DNA of 64,000 nucleotides. Source: Treponema primitia ZAS-1. GTDB lineage: Bacteria; Spirochaetota; Spirochaetia; Treponematales; Breznakiellaceae. Location: contig NZ_AEEA01000181.1 in the NCBI RefSeq assembly GCF_000297095.1, positions 28,512-92,511 of the forward strand, read 5' to 3'. Below, in pieces: positions 48,973 through 57,400 of this stretch; position 1 is the stretch's first letter, and each line of letters begins with the position of its first letter. The translations under genes and the position numbers were made by a program. The notes beneath the pieces are model-generated. The model was not told where the DNA came from and made no database searches. It saw only the letters and a program-made list of their open reading frames with translations.

Positions 48973-49081
48973 TGTGTATATTTATGCAATATGTATACAC
49001 AGCATAGACATATTCGCCAGGAATATACAAAATGTCAAGTGGCTTTGTATAAAAAAGCTAAAAATATACACATTTTGTATA
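48973..49081 (-). promoter_or_regulatory. Repeat-rich regulatory region before the permease genes
   Basis: TGTGTATA (48973-48980) faces TATACACA (48994-49001), and TATACAAAATGT (49024-49035) faces its exact complement ACATTTTGTATA (49070-49081). A TTGACA -35 on the minus strand (49038-49033) overlaps the first 12-mer, with GAATAT (49015-49010) 17 bases on as a weak -10. This suggests the permease-BMP-hydrolase segment is separately regulated from the ATPase gene. Confidence 0.6.
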
Positions 49082-49123
49082 AATATTCACCGGTAGGAGA
49101 AAGGATTGCTTGGGAAGGGCCTC

Positions 49124-50671
49124 TTAGGCGGGAACAGCCCCGCCCAGCATGATGTTGCCTATTTCGGCCTGGGAAATATCCCGGGGGTCGTAGGGACCGT
49201 AGATTGCATTGTCCGCAATGACACCCAGACGGTCCGATAGATCGAAGAGCTCCCCCAAATCTTCGGACACCAGGAGTATGGCGCAGCCCTGCTGCTTAAG
49301 ACGAAGCAGGAGTTGGTGGACCGCAAGCACGGTACCCACATCAAGCCCCCGGGAGGGATAACTTGCCAGAAGCAGTTTGGGCACCTTGGCAACCGCCCTG
49401 GACAGGACCACCCGCTGCACATTGCCCCCGGAAAGGGTGTCCATACTCCGGTTAAGGTCGGGCACCCCCAGCAGCCGGACGGAATCTACCTGATCGATTT
49501 CCTCCCGCACGGCCTTCCAGTCTATGCCAAGCCCCCGGCTTTTCAGGGGCACCCCTCCCAGCGCCATGTGCTCGCCTATGCTCATCCCGGGCACCACATT
49601 GTCCCGGATGGGGTCTTCGGAAATAAAAGAAACGCCGCCTGCGATCCGGGTGTTGATATCGGTAATGGTGATGTCCTCGCCGTGGAGATACAACACCCCC
49701 TGGAGGGGATTTCCGGAGGGAACGCGGATACCAAAGATAGTTTCTAAAAGCTCCCGCTGTCCCCGGCCGGAAATTCCCGCCAAGCCGTAGATTTCTCCGG
49801 CCCTCACTTCCAGATGGATGTTCCGGATAATTTCCCGGCGGTGATCGTCCTCTATAAAGAGACCCCGGCAGATAAAGTTGAATTCCGATTTTGTCATCAT
49901 ATCTTTGCTGTTTTTATAGGAACCGTAGTCCAGGGTCTTGCCTGCAACCTCTTCCCCCATCATGCTTTTGACCAGGGCGTCCCGGCGGAAGCCATCTTCT
50001 TTTTTGGCAATATGGGTGACCTTCCCCTGGCGCAGCACCGTGATGATATCCGCGCACTCCATCACCTCGTGGAGCTTATGGGTGATAAAAAGGATGCCGT
50101 AACCGTCATCCCGCAGTTTTTTTAACAGTTCCACAAACACCCCCGCCTCGTGTTCGGTCAGCACACTGGTGGGTTCGTCAAAGATCAGAACCCTGGTGTT
50201 CTTCATCAAAAGAACCTTGATAATTTCCACCCGCTGCCGCTGGCCCAGGTCCATCTCCCATATATACATGTCGGGGTCCACGGGGATGTGGTACTTGCCG
50301 GAGATCTCCAGAATTTCGCTCCGCACCCCGGCGCGGTTTTTTGCCGCCTCCTTTGGCAGGGCAAGGAGTATATTTTCCAAAACCGTAAAGGCCGACACCA
50401 GCCGGAAGTCCTGGAACACCATGCCTATGCCCGCGGCGATGGCCCTGGCGGGGGGATGCAGCTCCGCCGGCCGGCCATCCACCAAAATCTCCCCGGAGCT
50501 GGGAATATTAACCCCGTAGAGGACCTTCATCAGGGTGCTCTTGCCGGCGCCGTTCTCCCCGACTATGGCGTGGATCTCGGAGCGCCGGATTTGCAGGTTG
50601 ATATCCTCGTTGGCGGTAAAGCTGCCGAACCGCATAACCATGTGTTTTACTTCGATAATCGGATCGTCCAT
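49124..50671 (-). CDS. ABC transporter ATP-binding protein (double-ATPase, nucleoside/BMP type)
   Basis: 515 residues from ATG 50671 (MDDPIIEVKHMVMRFG), behind a CAGGGGG ribosome-like run; longer openings extend into the promoter. Two ATPase modules: the first has GENGAGKSTLM and LGQRQRVEIIKVLL with IFDEPTS, the second has the degenerate P-loop GISGRGQRELLETI, LSGGNVQRVVLSRAVAK and LASYPSRGLD. This is the RbsA/YufO layout, in which the second site is usually non-hydrolytic. Energises uptake through the two downstream permeases. Confidence 0.93.
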   Translation of the reverse strand: MDDPIIEVKHMVMRFGSFTANEDINLQIRRSEIHAIVGENGAGKSTLMKVLYGVNIPSSGEILVDGRPAELHPPARAIAAGIGMVFQDFRLVSAFTVLENILLALPKEAAKNRAGVRSEILEISGKYHIPVDPDMYIWEMDLGQRQRVEIIKVLLMKNTRVLIFDEPTSVLTEHEAGVFVELLKKLRDDGYGILFITHKLHEVMECADIITVLRQGKVTHIAKKEDGFRRDALVKSMMGEEVAGKTLDYGSYKNSKDMMTKSEFNFICRGLFIEDDHRREIIRNIHLEVRAGEIYGLAGISGRGQRELLETIFGIRVPSGNPLQGVLYLHGEDITITDINTRIAGGVSFISEDPIRDNVVPGMSIGEHMALGGVPLKSRGLGIDWKAVREEIDQVDSVRLLGVPDLNRSMDTLSGGNVQRVVLSRAVAKVPKLLLASYPSRGLDVGTVLAVHQLLLRLKQQGCAILLVSEDLGELFDLSDRLGVIADNAIYGPYDPRDISQAEIGNIMLGGAVPA

Positions 50672-50705
50672 CCCGCCGCCCCCTGGATCATATAGCATGC
50701 TGTGA

Positions 50706-50783
50706 GCATATGGGCAAGATTTTATGTTTGTCAATACGAAAAATTTTTTATGGATTGACATAAACCGAGGGGCGGTATATCAC
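50706..50783. promoter_or_regulatory. Divergent promoters between the transporter operon and allophanate hydrolase
   Basis: Plus strand: TTGACA (50755-50760), 17 bases, TATCAC (50778-50783). Minus strand: TTGACA (50734-50729), 18 bases, TATGCT (50711-50706). The two -35 boxes are mirror images with shared flanks (TTGTCAAT 50728-50735 / ATTGACAT 50754-50761), only 18 bases apart, so a single regulator between them could control both directions. Confidence 0.65.
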
Positions 50784-50799
50784 AAGGAAGGAGTTTGCA

Positions 50800-52551
50800 A
50801 TGCTGCCCAAAACCCTTTCTGCCAATTGGCTGCGGAAACAGTACCTGACGGGGACTTTAAATCCCGAAGAGGTGATTGCGGAAATTATAAACCGCGTTGA
50901 GGCCAACCGGGAAAAAAATATCTGGATCACTGAACCGTTCATGGAAAGTATCAAACCCCGGATCGCCGCCCTAAAAAATTTAGACATTAAGGACCATCCC
51001 CTCTGGGGCATACCCTTTGCGATCAAGGACAACATCGATCTGGAAGGGGTCCCCACCACCGCAGGCTGCCCGGCATATGCCTACACTCCCAAAACCAGCG
51101 CCGCCGTGGTGGACAACCTTATCGCCGCAGGGGCCCTGCCCCTGGGCAAAACCAATTTGGATCAGTTCGCCACGGGCCTGGTGGGGACCCGTAGTCCCTA
51201 TGGGGAAGTGCATAATGCGCTGAATGGGGACTACATCAGCGGTGGTTCCAGCGCAGGTTCCGCGGTTTGTGTGGCCCTGGGGCAGGCGGTGTTTGCCCTG
51301 GGCACCGATACCGCCGGTTCCGGACGGGTTCCCGCGGCGCTGAACAATCTGGTGGGTTTTAAACCGAGCCGGGGCGCATGGCCCCTCTTGGGGGTGGTTC
51401 CGGCGTGCGAAAGCCTGGACTGCGTTACGGTCTTTGCCAATACCACCGGGGACTGTATGCTCGTTGATGCCGCCGCCCGCAAATTCAACGCCGCCGACAA
51501 ATGGTCCCGCCCCCTGCCGCCGCCGGCGCCGGAAGCCCCGCAGTATATCTGTCTGCCCAGGGAGGAGCCGGAATTTTTTGGCGATCTGGCCGCAGCGTAT
51601 CAACAATGCTGGCAGACCTTTACCCAGGCCATTACGGCGATGGCGACCATCAGCGGTATTGCGATCCATCGGATTGACACCGGTCTTTTTCAAAGGGCGG
51701 CATCCATACTCTACGGCGGCCCCTGGATCGCCGAACGCTGGGAAGCCCTGGGGGAATTTGTGGAGGCCCGCCCCGGGGACATATTCCCCGTAACCCGCGG
51801 TATCTTAAGCTCCGGCAAGGGGGAAGGCATGAGCGCCCAAGCCCTGTTCAAGGCCATGCACGAACTGGAAACATACCGGCAGGAAACCCGTCAGCTTTTG
51901 GCCGGAGGTGTTCTTGTCCTGCCCACCGCCGGCGGCACCTGGACCCGGGCCCAGGTGCGGGAAAACCCCGTGGAGACCAACAGCAAACTGGGGCTTTACA
52001 CCAACCACTGCAACCTCCTGGACCTTGCCGCCATCGCCGTTCCCTTTGGCCATACCGATGACGGATTTCCCTTTGGCGTTACGGCATTTTCCCTTTATAA
52101 CAAGGAAGGCTATTTACGGTCCCTGGCGGAAAGCATACACCGGCTCGCGGAAAGGAGGATCACCCTAGCGGTACACGGCCTCCATATGCGGGATATGCCT
52201 TTAAACCAAGCGCTGCTGGACCTGGGGGCGGAGTTTATCGGAACCGCCCGGACGGCCCCGGAGTACCGGCTCTTTGCCCTGAACACCACCCCGGCAAAAC
52301 CAGGGCTTTTACGCGTCGGGGCTGGGGATGCCGTTAAGGGCTGCTCCATTGCGACCGAACTCTGGAGCCTTCCCGGGGAAGGTTTCGCCCGGTTGATTGC
52401 GTCGATTCCGGCTCCCATGTCCTTTGGCAAAATCCATTTAAACGATGGCGGGGAAGTCACGGGCTTCCTCTGTGAGGATTACGCCGCAAAGGACGCGGAA
52501 GACATTAGCGCCTACGGCGGATGGAAAAAGTTTCTGGAAACCAGGGTGTAG
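50800..52551 (+). CDS. atzF: Allophanate hydrolase (AtzF/DUR2 type)
   Basis: 583 residues, close to AtzF (about 600). N-terminal amidase-signature domain with Lys76 (FAIKDNID), cis-Ser150 (ISGGSSAGSAV) and nucleophile Ser174 (GTDTAGSGRVP). C-terminal domain (from about 460: FALNTTPAKPGLLRV, LWSLPGEGFARLIASIPAPMSFGKIHL by parts) is the AtzF-specific extension that completes conversion of allophanate to ammonia and CO2. A Glu-tRNA amidotransferase subunit A would lack this extension. No urea carboxylase is next to it, so allophanate must come from another source; the divergent isochorismatase-like hydrolases suggest biuret. Own promoter and ribosome site GGAAGGAG. Confidence 0.93.
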   Translation: MLPKTLSANWLRKQYLTGTLNPEEVIAEIINRVEANREKNIWITEPFMESIKPRIAALKNLDIKDHPLWGIPFAIKDNIDLEGVPTTAGCPAYAYTPKTSAAVVDNLIAAGALPLGKTNLDQFATGLVGTRSPYGEVHNALNGDYISGGSSAGSAVCVALGQAVFALGTDTAGSGRVPAALNNLVGFKPSRGAWPLLGVVPACESLDCVTVFANTTGDCMLVDAAARKFNAADKWSRPLPPPAPEAPQYICLPREEPEFFGDLAAAYQQCWQTFTQAITAMATISGIAIHRIDTGLFQRAASILYGGPWIAERWEALGEFVEARPGDIFPVTRGILSSGKGEGMSAQALFKAMHELETYRQETRQLLAGGVLVLPTAGGTWTRAQVRENPVETNSKLGLYTNHCNLLDLAAIAVPFGHTDDGFPFGVTAFSLYNKEGYLRSLAESIHRLAERRITLAVHGLHMRDMPLNQALLDLGAEFIGTARTAPEYRLFALNTTPAKPGLLRVGAGDAVKGCSIATELWSLPGEGFARLIASIPAPMSFGKIHLNDGGEVTGFLCEDYAAKDAEDISAYGGWKKFLETRV

Positions 52552-52554
52552 GCT

Positions 52555-52586
52555 AACAAGGGGACCAAACGTCCCCTTGTTTTTTT
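52555..52586 (+). terminator. Rho-independent terminator after atzF
   Basis: Perfect 11-bp stem AACAAGGGGAC / GTCCCCTTGTT (52555-52565 with 52571-52581), 5-base loop, followed by a T tract to 52586. Textbook form, four bases after the stop codon. Confidence 0.93.
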
Positions 52587-52616
52587 ATTCCCTTATGTTC
52601 ACTATCAATACTATCT

Positions 52617-54350
52617 ATGGCATTATTTAATAGTATAAAACTTGTCTCACTCAAAGATTTTATCCCCAGGACTTTCGAGCTTTTTTCCAAAAAGGGTGGG
52701 CAGAAGTATTCCCTAAAGTCCTTTGGAAAGGATTGTATTTCCGGCCTTACGGTGGGCATTGTCGCCCTGCCTTTGGCCATGGCCTTCAGCATAGCCGCCG
52801 GGGGGACTCCGGCCCAGGGGCTGTATACCGCCATTGCGGCGGGCTTTTTTATCAGCTTCCTCGGGGGAAGCAAGTTTCAGATTGGCGGACCCACCGGGGC
52901 TTTTGTGGTGATCATCTACGGGGTAATAGCCCGGCACGGTATGGGAGGCCTCATTGTGGCCACCACCATGGCGGGGATTATCCTGATCCTCATGGGTGTC
53001 TCCGGTTTGGGGCGCCTGATAAAGTACATCCCCTACCCGGTTACCACGGGCTTTACCACCGGTATCGGGGTTCTGATTTTTTCCCAGCAAATAAAGGATT
53101 TTTTCGGCCTGGCGATTGAAAAAACATCCCCGGAATTTTTTGAATCCTGGGGACAGTACATTGGCTTATTGCCTACCCTGCAGCCCGTAACCCTGGGCAT
53201 TGGCCTGGGCGCCCTGGGTATCATACTCCTGGTGCGGAAACTGTACCCCCGTATCCCCGCCGCAGTGGTTGGGGTTATCGCAGCTACCCTGGTATGCTAC
53301 TTTCTCCGGCTGCCCACGGAAACCATCGGGACCCGGTTTGGGGGTATACCGCAGGGTCTGCCCGTACCGGTGGTCCCAAAGATCGGCTGGGGCATGATCC
53401 GGGACCTGCTGCCGGATAGTTTTACCATCGCCCTGCTGGCGGCCATCGAGTCCCTCCTTTCGGCGGTGGTTGCGGACAGCATGACCGGGGATCGGCATAA
53501 CGCCAACATGGAACTGGTAGCCCAGGGGGTGGGCAACATAGCCGGCGCCTTTATGGGGGGCATACCCGCCACCGGCGCCATAGCCCGGACCGCAACGAAT
53601 ATCAAAGCCGGCGCGGTAAGCCCCGTCTCGGGGATGATCCACTCCCTGACCCTGGTGCTTTTCATCCTTTTTCTGGCGCCTGCGGCCTCCGCCATTCCCC
53701 TGGCCTGTCTTTCGGCGGTACTCATGGTGGTAGCCTGGGACATGAGTAACCTTGCCCGGTTCGCCCGGATCGTCCGCCGGGCCCCCAAGAGCGACGCCAT
53801 AGTGCTCCTTACCACCTTCATACTCACCATTGCGGTGGACCTGACCTTTGCGGTGGAAGTGGGGATGATCATGGCGGTGGTCCTCTTCCTCAAACGGATG
53901 ATTGAAGTAACGGAAATACATTCCGGTGAAAGGATTGGCAGCGCCGGTTTAATGTTCGCCGACAGCCTATCCTCCGGAAACACCGCCGCCCTGCCTCCGC
54001 ATCCCAAGGATGTTGAAATATACGAAATTACCGGCCCCTTCTTTTTCGGTGTGGCGGATATGCTCCAGCACACCCTGCGGGGGGTAGCAAAAAAGCCCAG
54101 CGCCTTTATTCTGCGGATGCGGGATGTTCCCGCCATAGACTCCACGGGGATCACCGCCCTGGAATCTTTTCTGGCCCAATGCCGGCATGGCAAAATCAAG
54201 CTCATCATCAGCGAAGTCCGGGAGCAGCCGCGGAAGGCCATGGAAAAGGCGGGGTTCATCGCAGATCTGGGGGCGGAGAACATAGCCGCCACCCTGGAAG
54301 GGGCGATAAATCTGACAAAGACCGTTGACTTTTTCCTTCCCGATTTTTAA
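52617..54350 (+). CDS. SulP-family anion transporter with STAS domain
   Basis: 577 residues. The transmembrane part (about 45-430, 12-14 segments) has the SulP signature region DCISGLTVGIVALPLAMAFSIAAG and FQIGGPTGAFVVII. The cytoplasmic STAS domain (about 460-577) contains VPAIDSTGITALESFLAQC, with the conserved DSTG. SulP proteins carry sulfate, bicarbonate or dicarboxylates, mostly coupled to Na+ or H+. The ion cannot be fixed here. It might supply bicarbonate or dispose of anions, but there is a terminator between it and atzF, so it is a separate unit. Confidence 0.93.
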   Translation: MALFNSIKLVSLKDFIPRTFELFSKKGGQKYSLKSFGKDCISGLTVGIVALPLAMAFSIAAGGTPAQGLYTAIAAGFFISFLGGSKFQIGGPTGAFVVIIYGVIARHGMGGLIVATTMAGIILILMGVSGLGRLIKYIPYPVTTGFTTGIGVLIFSQQIKDFFGLAIEKTSPEFFESWGQYIGLLPTLQPVTLGIGLGALGIILLVRKLYPRIPAAVVGVIAATLVCYFLRLPTETIGTRFGGIPQGLPVPVVPKIGWGMIRDLLPDSFTIALLAAIESLLSAVVADSMTGDRHNANMELVAQGVGNIAGAFMGGIPATGAIARTATNIKAGAVSPVSGMIHSLTLVLFILFLAPAASAIPLACLSAVLMVVAWDMSNLARFARIVRRAPKSDAIVLLTTFILTIAVDLTFAVEVGMIMAVVLFLKRMIEVTEIHSGERIGSAGLMFADSLSSGNTAALPPHPKDVEIYEITGPFFFGVADMLQHTLRGVAKKPSAFILRMRDVPAIDSTGITALESFLAQCRHGKIKLIISEVREQPRKAMEKAGFIADLGAENIAATLEGAINLTKTVDFFLPDF

Positions 54351-54364
54351 TAGTCACTTCGCTA

Positions 54365-54538
54365 TTATGAGAGCTTTTTGATAATACTTTTTGCAAGACG
54401 TTCTTCAATGTCATTGTGCCGCGGGATGGGTTGTTTTACCTTTGTTTTTGGGTTGATATATATATCGTGACCACTACCATGCCGGAGCAGCTCTGCTCCA
54501 AGGTCTATTAGTTTTTTCAGAAGCAAATTTCTTTTCAA
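54365..54538 (-). CDS. hicA: HicA-family mRNA interferase toxin
   Basis: 57 residues translated by hand from a TTG at 54538 to TAA at 54365. The sequence LLKKLIDLGAELLRHGSGHDIYINPKT with PIPRHNDI (by parts) is the HicA double-stranded-RNA-binding-like fold with catalytic His in RHGSGH. It cuts mRNA when free of antitoxin. Start and antitoxin stop overlap as TTGA, so translation is coupled and the weak TTG probably keeps toxin level low. The order is reversed from classic hicAB (antitoxin first), which is common for HicB-first pairs. Confidence 0.85.
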   Translation of the reverse strand: MKRNLLLKKLIDLGAELLRHGSGHDIYINPKTKVKQPIPRHNDIEERLAKSIIKKLS

Positions 54539-54726
54539 CTAGCCAATTCCAACTCTTTCCTTTTGGCAGGAACTGTTTTGTCTAATTCCATATCACGATA
54601 CAATGAATTGAGCATGGTTTCCAAATCTTCCGGAGATCGGCCCTGGGTATCGTAATCGGGATAATCATCAAAATGCCCAACAAACCACCCATCCTCAGAC
54701 TCATAGTAGGTGTAACTCAATTTCAT
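54535..54726 (-). CDS. hicB: HicB-family antitoxin
   Basis: 63 residues: LSYTYYESEDGWFVGHFDDYPDYDTQGRSPEDLETML (by parts) is the HicB partial-RNase-H fold (YxxxxEDGxFxG..PDYxTQG). It lacks the C-terminal ribbon-helix-helix or HTH DNA-binding domain seen in longer HicB proteins, so autoregulation would need another factor. Ribosome site AGAGG lies eight bases upstream. The pair lies downstream of, and converges with, the SulP gene. Confidence 0.85.
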   Translation of the reverse strand: MKLSYTYYESEDGWFVGHFDDYPDYDTQGRSPEDLETMLNSLYRDMELDKTVPAKRKELELAS

Positions 54727-54813
54727 AAAAACCTCTATAATTTATTATACTATGCCATTATCCATAAGGCAATCGGCACAATAAATTATCATCCGATTTT
54801 CTCAATAAAACAC

Positions 54814-54842
54814 TTGACGGGGCGAAACTTTTTCATTATAGT
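54814..54842 (+). promoter_or_regulatory. Promoter of the metal-resistance operon
   Basis: TTGACG (54814-54819), 17-base spacer, TATAGT (54837-54842); AAGGAG ribosome site at 54868-54873. Just downstream of the -10, ACTCAACCGTTCAACT (54852-54867) is a partial repeat of the kind bound by ArsR/SmtB repressors. Confidence 0.75.
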
Positions 54843-54879
54843 TGTCTATATACTCAACCGTTCAACTAAGGAGAAGTAA

Positions 54880-55251
54880 ATGAGTACGTACATTGCCGAA
54901 ATTGACAACTGCGACTGCAATACCATCCACGAGGATATCGTCGCCGATGTCCGCAAACATATGCCCAGGGAGGAATCCCTGCTGGACCTGGCGGATCTCT
55001 TCAAAGTCTTTGGGGATTCGACCCGGGTTAAGATCATCAGCGCCCTGCTCCACTCCGAGATGTGCGTCTGCGATATCGCGGTACTCCTGGGGATGACCAA
55101 GTCCTCAATTTCCCACCAGCTGCGGGCCCTCAGGCAGACAAAACTGGTTAAATACCGCCGGGATGGAAAGGTGGTGTTTTATTCCCTGGATGACGAACAT
55201 GTGGGGGCCATATTCGCCGCCGGTTTAGTCCACGTATGCGAAAGGAGCTAG
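54880..55251 (+). CDS. ArsR/SmtB-family metal-sensing repressor (CadC-like)
   Basis: 123 residues. Winged helix-turn-helix: LADLFKVFGDSTRVKIISALL, then VLLGMTKSSISHQLRALRQTKLVKYRRDGKVVFYSL (by parts). Metal ligands of the CadC/alpha3N type are visible: Cys62 and Cys64 in MCVCD, and N-terminal Cys11 and Cys13 in NCDCN. A second alpha5-type site is suggested by DDEH...LVHVCE. On binding Cd2+, Pb2+ or Zn2+ it should release its operator and allow expression of the pump gene that starts three bases later. Confidence 0.93.
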   Translation: MSTYIAEIDNCDCNTIHEDIVADVRKHMPREESLLDLADLFKVFGDSTRVKIISALLHSEMCVCDIAVLLGMTKSSISHQLRALRQTKLVKYRRDGKVVFYSLDDEHVGAIFAAGLVHVCERS

Positions 55252-55254
55252 GAT

Positions 55255-57396
55255 ATGGAAATGCAATTCAGCCTTGAAGGCCTTTGCTGCCCGGTCTGCG
55301 CAGCTAAAATAGAATCGGGGATACGGAAACTCGACGGAGTAGAAAATGCCGTTATCGACTTTAACGCCCAAAAACTTATTCTGGAAACCGCCGGTGGAGA
55401 CGCTTCCGGCGATGATCATGCCCGGGAAATTATCGCCCGGGCGGATTCAATCGTAAAGCAGCACGAGCCGGATATCATCATGACCAGAATTGATACGGCT
55501 GTAGCGGGATCCCCTTCACCGGCGATAAAAACAGCGCCGGATCGGGGAAAAATTTTCGACTATGTCCGTTTTGGGCTTGGGGCTATACTTTTTATTATCG
55601 CCCTGGTCTTTCAATTTACCGGGCCTATTGAACTGGGACTGTTCCTGGCGGCGTATCTGCTCATAGGCGGGGAGGTGCTGCTCCGGGCGGCAAAAAACAT
55701 ATCCCGGGGACAGGTATTTGACGAAAACTTCCTCATGAGCCTTGCCACCATCGGCGCCTTCGCCATTGGGGAATACCCCGAGGGAGTGGCAGTAATGCTG
55801 TTCTATCAGATTGGCGAAGCTTTCCAGGACCACGCGGTAAACCGTTCCCGGTCCTCTATCACCGCTCTGATGGATATCAGGCCGGACTATGTCAACCTGA
55901 AACGGGGTGAATTAATCGTAAAGGCCGATCCCGGGGAAGCGAAGGCCGGGGATATCATGGTGGTAAAGCCCGGAGAAAGGGTTCCCCTGGACGGTATTGT
56001 TCTGGAAGGCCGCTCCGCCCTGGATACTTCCGCCCTCACCGGAGAATCCCTGCCCCGGGATGTGGAGGCAGGCAGCGCCGTCCTTTCCGGTTCCATCAAC
56101 ACAAGCGGGCTCCTGGTAATCGAGGTTACGAAAATCTTTGGGGAATCCACGGTTTCAAAGATATTAAACCTGGTACAGAACGCGGGCAGTAAAAAAGCGC
56201 CCGTAGAAAATTTCATCACCAAATTTGCCCGGTACTACACCCCGGCGGTGGTGGTCATGGCCCTGATACTGGCCTTTGTCCCGCCCCTGCTCATACCCGG
56301 CGCAATTTTTTCGGAATGGATCAACCGGGCCTTAGTTTTTCTGGTAGTATCCTGCCCCTGCGCCCTGGTTATCTCCATACCCTTAAGTTTTTTCGGCGGC
56401 ATCGGCGGCGCTTCCCGTCAGGGTATCCTGATAAAGGGGGGTAACTACCTGGACGCCCTGAACAATGTTGATACCGTGGTGTTTGATAAAACCGGTACCC
56501 TCACCCGGGGGGTCTTTACCGTAACCCAATTTGTGCCGGCGGAAAACTATACCCCGGAGGATCTGCTTTTTTATGCCGCCCATGCGGAGAGTAACTCCAG
56601 CCACCCCATCGCCCTTTCCATACAGCGAGCCTACGGAAAGTCCGTGGACGCGCAACGAATCAGCGGCCTTGAGGAAATTGCAGGCCGGGGAATCCGGGTA
56701 CTGGTTGACGGAAAAAAAATATTGGCCGGAAACAGCCGCTTACTGGACGCAGAAAAGATTCCCTACCCCGCTGCAAACCCCGACGTTGACGGGACCATCG
56801 TTCATCTGGCAATAGAGGGTGTATATGCGGGATGCCTCATTATCAGTGACGAGCTGAAAAAGGACAGCCGGGAAACGATCCGCACCCTAAAGGGACGGGG
56901 CGTTAAGAATACGGTGATGCTCACCGGGGATACCAAGGCTGCGGGGGAGAGAATCGCCCGTGAACTGGAAGTCGACCGGGTCTATACGGAACTGCTGCCC
57001 CACCAAAAGGTTGAGCAGCTGGAAATTTTGGAAAACGAAAAAAAATCTGCGGGGAAACTGGTCTTTGTTGGGGACGGCATCAACGACGCCCCGGTATTGG
57101 CCCGCAGTGACATCGGCATCGCCATGGGAGGCCTGGGTTCCGATGCGGCCATTGAAGCGGCGGACATGGTTATCATGACCGATGAGCCATCCAAGCTCAT
57201 CACCGCCATGGATATTGCCAAACGGACCCGCAGTATCGTAAACCAAAACATCGTCTTTGCATTGGGCGTAAAGGGCGTCATCCTTGTTCTTGGCGCATTG
57301 GGTATTGCAACCATGTGGGCAGCGGTCTTTGGTGACGTAGGCGTGGCGGTGATCGCCATCTGTAACGCCACCCGGGCTCTAAAGGTGAAGAAATAA
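55255..57396 (+). CDS. Cd2+/Zn2+/Pb2+-exporting P1B-type ATPase
   Basis: 713 residues. One N-terminal heavy-metal domain with Cys-Pro-Val-Cys (12-15). Eight membrane segments with the transport-site CPC motif at 367-369 (VVSCPCALVI). Phosphorylation site Asp411 (DKTGTLT), TGES in LTGESLP near 262, and the hinge GDGINDAPVLARSDIGIAMG. The pattern fits the Zn/Cd/Pb (ZntA/CadA) subgroup rather than Cu+. It expels metal from the cytoplasm. Forms a two-gene operon with the ArsR repressor. Confidence 0.94.
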   Translation: MEMQFSLEGLCCPVCAAKIESGIRKLDGVENAVIDFNAQKLILETAGGDASGDDHAREIIARADSIVKQHEPDIIMTRIDTAVAGSPSPAIKTAPDRGKIFDYVRFGLGAILFIIALVFQFTGPIELGLFLAAYLLIGGEVLLRAAKNISRGQVFDENFLMSLATIGAFAIGEYPEGVAVMLFYQIGEAFQDHAVNRSRSSITALMDIRPDYVNLKRGELIVKADPGEAKAGDIMVVKPGERVPLDGIVLEGRSALDTSALTGESLPRDVEAGSAVLSGSINTSGLLVIEVTKIFGESTVSKILNLVQNAGSKKAPVENFITKFARYYTPAVVVMALILAFVPPLLIPGAIFSEWINRALVFLVVSCPCALVISIPLSFFGGIGGASRQGILIKGGNYLDALNNVDTVVFDKTGTLTRGVFTVTQFVPAENYTPEDLLFYAAHAESNSSHPIALSIQRAYGKSVDAQRISGLEEIAGRGIRVLVDGKKILAGNSRLLDAEKIPYPAANPDVDGTIVHLAIEGVYAGCLIISDELKKDSRETIRTLKGRGVKNTVMLTGDTKAAGERIARELEVDRVYTELLPHQKVEQLEILENEKKSAGKLVFVGDGINDAPVLARSDIGIAMGGLGSDAAIEAADMVIMTDEPSKLITAMDIAKRTRSIVNQNIVFALGVKGVILVLGALGIATMWAAVFGDVGVAVIAICNATRALKVKK

Positions 57397-57400
57397 CAAA

